Shown: one piece after another, positions 4,557 through 7,811 of the stretch | Layout of the letters: every line of letters starts with the position of its first letter | Position numbering within the stretch: the first letter of the stretch is position 1 | Origin: an uncultured Prevotellaceae bacterium | Lineage (GTDB): Bacteria; Bacteroidota; Bacteroidia; Bacteroidales; Bacteroidaceae | DNA length: 7,811 bases | NCBI GenBank assembly: GCA_937910905.1 | Contig: CALEPV010000038.1 | Coordinates: 1 to 7,811 of the forward strand | Reading direction: 5' to 3' | Made by a program: the position numbers and the translations under genes | The notes under the pieces: model-generated | What the model was told of the DNA's origin: nothing | The model's input: the letters and a program-made list of their open reading frames with translations, nothing else | Database searches by the model: none

Positions 4557-7500
4557 CTACTTTAGCATCTCGCTCACAGCCCTTTCCAGCTGTAGGTCGC
4601 GGCCACTATACATGTCGGCTGGCGGTGTGGTCACGAGTATGTCCGGATTGAGCAGTTGGTTCTCCAAATAGTGGCCGTTGCGGTCCAGCGCACCCACCTC
4701 GGGGATGCCGAACACGATGTCGTCGATGTACTCCCACCACACAGCAGTCATCGTGCCGGCAACCGGAGCACCTATCAGCTTGCCTATGCCCAGCTCGCGA
4801 TAGAGCCACGGAGTGCCGTGGGCATTGCTGTAGTTGTCCTCGCATATCAGCATACACGATGGCTTCGTCCAACGGCTGAACGGATCGGTGCCAATGTACT
4901 GACCTCTAGGCACATATCGCATGGCAGCTGTGCCTGTGAGCAGCACACACACGTCGTTGTGCAGCCAGCCGCCGCCGTTGTGACGTGTGTCCACTATGAC
5001 GGCCTGCCGCACGCGGTTGTGCTCCGACAGCAGGTCGCGATACAGGTCGTGGAAGCTCTCGCCGTTCATGGCTCTGATGTGTACGTATGCCAGCTTGCCG
5101 TGCGACAGGCTGTCCACGATGTGCTCATTGCGCTTCACCCAGCGGCGGTACAGCTGGTCGGTCGACGACGACGACAGCCGCACGGTGATGTCCTCGGCCT
5201 GCTGCGATGCCGATGGCTGAATGGTGAGGCGTGTGTAGCGTCCGCTCTTGCCTGCCAGCAGCTGGTAGTAGTCGTGTCCGGCCTCTATCTTATGTCCGTC
5301 GATGTGCGTGATGATGCTGCCTGCACCGAAGCCTTCCTTCGTGCCCAGCTTGATGCTGAGCGGAGTGCCGTCTATGAGGCCTGCTATGCGCAAGCCGTCG
5401 CCGCTGTAGGCTTCGTCGATGAACACGCCCAGATCGGCAGTTGTCCAGACATCGCCCGAACCGCGGTATATGCATCCTGTGTGGCTCACGTTGAGCTCTC
5501 CCAGCAGCTCCGATGCCATCTCAGCGAAGTCGCGGTTGTTGTTGATGTGGGGCAGGAAGCGTTCGTAGCGTGAGTGCAGAGCATACCAGTCGGCACCATT
5601 CATGCCTGGGTCGTAGAGCTTCTCGCGTGTCTGATGCCAGATGTGCTCGTACAGATAGCTGCGTGTGGCTGCCGGGTGCGTGGTCTGGAAGCACTCGAAC
5701 TCTATGACCTCCATCGATCCGCTCTCGATGTTCAGCTTGCGTATGGCGCCGTTGGCGAAGTAGGCTGTGCGTCCGTCGCTGGTCACATCGAAGTCGGCGT
5801 TGCCCACATTGCCAGCCTTCAGCGTGGTGTTGCCATTCTCGAGGTCCACCATCCACAGGCTGCTGCCGCTGATGTTGCGGCCCACATAGTAGAGCTTTGT
5901 GCCGTCGGCATTGAGCACAGCGTCGCCTGTGGCGTTGCTGGTTGTGGTGAGGCGCACGGTGCGCAGGTCGAGGTTGTCAAGGTCGAAGCTGGGATTGGCC
6001 TGACGTATGCTGTCCTCGCGTGCCTGTATGCTGTCCTGCTTCTGCTGGTCCTTCTTGTCATCCTTCTTGTCGGATGTTTCCTTCTCGCGCTCCTTCTGCG
6101 CTTTCTCGGCAGCATCGGCCAGCTCGCGCTCCTCCTTGTTCATGCGGAAGCGCTCGTATGCCTCTTCAGTCAGGAATGTGATGTATATGTCGCGCTCTGC
6201 ACCCCACGAGCCGTGGCTGCGATAGCCTGCACGGTCGCTGTGGAAGATGAAGGCCTTGCCGCCCAGCGCCCAGCGTGGCGAGTTGTCCACATAGCCGCTG
6301 TTCGTGAGGTTCCTCACTGGTGTGCGTCCGTCGGCAGAGACAAGTGCTATGTCGCCGTTGTTCCAGCCGCCGTTGCCTGTGTACTCGGCCAGCAGGTACT
6401 TGGAGTTGGGACTCCACGAGAATGATATGTCGCCGTCGCGGTAGGAGTACTGGTACTGTCCGTCCATAGCTGTGACGATGTCCTTCGTGCTGAGGTCCAT
6501 CACGCACAACTCGGTGCGTCCGCGCAGGAAGGCCACCTTTTTGCCATCGGGACTCACCTGCGGCTGAAAGCAAGTCTGCTCCGAGTCGGTGAGTATCTCT
6601 TCCTTGAGCTCTGTGGCGTAGGCAAACTGCTTCTCGCTGTCGCTGACTATCGAGCAGCGGAACAGACTCCAGCGTCCGTTGCGCTCGGAGTCGTAGATGA
6701 TGGTGCGTCCGTCCTCGCAGAAGCTCACGTTGCGCTCGCGCTCAGGTGTGTTGGTGAGCTGCCGTGTGGTCTTGTAGTCGAGCGAGGTGACAAACACATC
6801 GCCGTGGGCCACGAAGGCTATCTCCTTGCCCTTGGGCGAATGGCTCACCTCGGTGGCACCGCCCGTTATCAGGCTGCGCACCTCGTCGCGGTCGTTGCCG
6901 TCGGCTATCAGGCTGATGGCCACCTTGCGAGGCGACGACGACCCAGCCGGTAGCAGGTAGAGCTCGCCGTCGTAGGAGAAGCACAGCGTGCCGTCGGTGG
7001 CAGCTGTGAGATAGCGCACGGGCGCACCGCTGAAGTCGGTCACCTGCCGCGACCTGGGGCTGGCGTCCATGGTGCGCGAGTAGATGTTCATGTCACCACG
7101 CTGCTCAGACAGATAGTAGAGCGTGTTGTTCCTGGCCACATACACTGGGTTGCGGCACTCGGCACTCAGCTGTGTGAGCTGCGTGTAGCCCGACTGTCCG
7201 TCCCACTGCCAGATGTCGCGCGTCACGCCGCTGGTGTGGTGCTTGCGCCACTGGTTCTCGTAGCCCTTGATGGCATCGTAGATCAGCGTGTGGTTCGGTC
7301 CGAGGGTCACGTTGCCGGCCGATATGTCGCTCACCTTCACGGGACGGCTGCCGGCTGTGGTGCTTACCTTATATAAATGGGTGTATGTGCTCGATGGGAA
7401 CTGCATGTCCTCCTGAGTGGGCAGCCCTGCCGCGCTGAACAGTATCTCGGTCTCCGAGAGGAACGTCAGCGGCACCTCGGTGGACGAGTGTGTGGTCAGA

Positions 7501-7811
7501 CGTGTGATGCCGTCGCCGCTTACAGACATTATATATATGTCCAGGCTACCCTCGCGTTCCGACTGGAAGGCAATGCTCCGTCCCGACGGCGACCAAACGG
7601 GCAGGGCATCGTAGGCCTGATTGGTGGTCAGCTGTCGGGCCTGTCCGCCTGTGGACTCTACTACGTAGATGTCGCCTTTGTAGGTGAATGCTATCGACTT
7701 GCCGTCGGGCGAGATGGCCGCAGAGCGCAGCCAGAGCGGTGTGAGAGCGCTGACGCTGACAGCTGCCGACAACGCCAGAGTCATGGCTAAAACTGCTGTG
7801 CGCAGCGTGGT
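4557..7811 (-). CDS. Exported tricorn-like protease: PD40 beta-propeller, PDZ and S41 peptidase (5' end cut by window)
   Basis: At least 1,075 residues counted from the ATG at 7784. The frame stays open to the window edge (TTLRTAVLA before that Met), and Arg plus a long hydrophobic stretch ending VSVSA reads as one signal peptide, so the true start probably lies beyond 7811. It resembles archaeal tricorn protease, which cleaves oligopeptides, but is exported, presumably to the periplasm. Positions counted from the 7784 Met: PD40/WD40-like blades from about 25 to 545 (e.g. SPDGKSIAF at 25, WSPSGRSIAF at 64); a 50-residue Lys/Asp/Glu/Gln linker (548-597) that may be a coiled coil; more blades to about 690; a tricorn C1-like segment with Ser767-His768; a PDZ domain (about 786-870) with GAGSIITHIDG; and the S41 core with DTRHNGGGW (932-940), nucleophile Ser986 in NYSNAHG and Glu1041 in LENQLLNPD. 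The Ser-His-Ser-Glu tetrad of tricorn is thus complete, but the residue after the nucleophile is Asn987 where tricorn has Asp. The gene lies 131 bases upstream of the channel gene on the same strand. Confidence 0.92.
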   Translation of the reverse strand, partial: TTLRTAVLAMTLALSAAVSVSALTPLWLRSAAISPDGKSIAFTYKGDIYVVESTGGQARQLTTNQAYDALPVWSPSGRSIAFQSEREGSLDIYIMSVSGDGITRLTTHSSTEVPLTFLSETEILFSAAGLPTQEDMQFPSSTYTHLYKVSTTAGSRPVKVSDISAGNVTLGPNHTLIYDAIKGYENQWRKHHTSGVTRDIWQWDGQSGYTQLTQLSAECRNPVYVARNNTLYYLSEQRGDMNIYSRTMDASPRSRQVTDFSGAPVRYLTAATDGTLCFSYDGELYLLPAGSSSPRKVAISLIADGNDRDEVRSLITGGATEVSHSPKGKEIAFVAHGDVFVTSLDYKTTRQLTNTPERERNVSFCEDGRTIIYDSERNGRWSLFRCSIVSDSEKQFAYATELKEEILTDSEQTCFQPQVSPDGKKVAFLRGRTELCVMDLSTKDIVTAMDGQYQYSYRDGDISFSWSPNSKYLLAEYTGNGGWNNGDIALVSADGRTPVRNLTNSGYVDNSPRWALGGKAFIFHSDRAGYRSHGSWGAERDIYITFLTEEAYERFRMNKEERELADAAEKAQKEREKETSDKKDDKKDQQKQDSIQAREDSIRQANPSFDLDNLDLRTVRLTTTSNATGDAVLNADGTKLYYVGRNISGSSLWMVDLENGNTTLKAGNVGNADFDVTSDGRTAYFANGAIRKLNIESGSMEVIEFECFQTTHPAATRSYLYEHIWHQTREKLYDPGMNGADWYALHSRYERFLPHINNNRDFAEMASELLGELNVSHTGCIYRGSGDVWTTADLGVFIDEAYSGDGLRIAGLIDGTPLSIKLGTKEGFGAGSIITHIDGHKIEAGHDYYQLLAGKSGRYTRLTIQPSASQQAEDITVRLSSSSTDQLYRRWVKRNEHIVDSLSHGKLAYVHIRAMNGESFHDLYRDLLSEHNRVRQAVIVDTRHNGGGWLHNDVCVLLTGTAAMRYVPRGQYIGTDPFSRWTKPSCMLICEDNYSNAHGTPWLYRELGIGKLIGAPVAGTMTAVWWEYIDDIVFGIPEVGALDRNGHYLENQLLNPDILVTTPPADMYSGRDLQLERAVSEMLK

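Noticed and set aside
4656..6425. Two long plus-strand frames (305 and 283 codons) opposite the protease gene, plus a 257-codon one at 3577-4350
   Set aside because: Antisense shadows of GC-rich coding sequence. Their translations are low-complexity Val/Ala/His/Leu-rich with no recognisable domain, while the minus-strand genes have full family motifs.

Overview
The window looks like chromosomal DNA from a Bacteroidota member, most likely Bacteroidales and possibly Prevotellaceae. Three things point there. Two promoters fit the Bacteroidota pattern (a TTTG-like -33 box, then TAnnTTTG about 20 bp on). Starts lack Shine-Dalgarno sequences. The gene order HU-like protein, tiny Lys/Arg-rich protein, RNase G also fits, as do a TolC-type channel and a secreted tricorn-like S41 peptidase of the kind common in this phylum. 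The species assignment is inference.

Layout. Bases 1-223 hold the end of a tRNA operon: a 5'-clipped tRNA-Ser(GCT), a complete tRNA-Glu(CTC) and a strong intrinsic terminator. Bases 224-684 carry no credible gene. Most of that stretch is a head-to-tail array of about 14 short units in three length classes (21, 22 and 24 bp) with internal hairpins, and it is the least explained part of the window. A promoter at 685-716 then drives a plus-strand cluster: an HU/IHF-family nucleoid protein (738-1028), a 29-residue very basic protein resembling the AURKAIP1/COX24 (mS38/bS22-like) ribosomal peptides (1070-1159), a 14-bp hairpin, and RNase G (1238-2812). The products are a DNA-binding protein, a probable ribosome-associated peptide and the rRNA/mRNA endonuclease, so the cluster has a nucleoid/translation/RNA-processing theme.

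The right half is on the minus strand and converges on rng. A large exported tricorn-like protease (4557 to the right edge, cut by the window) lies upstream of an orphan TolC/OEP outer-membrane channel (2887-4425), which has its own promoter. Both products belong to the envelope: the protease in the periplasm, the channel in the outer membrane. No membrane-fusion or pump subunit is visible, so the channel's partners lie elsewhere. A hairpin between rng and the channel gene probably ends or protects both transcripts.

I saw no insertion sequence, integrase, CRISPR array, defence module or other obviously new multi-gene system. The observations most worth following up are the hairpin-bearing array between the tRNAs and HU, the 29-residue basic protein, the hairpin just before the RNase G start, and the Ser-Asn active-site motif of the protease.
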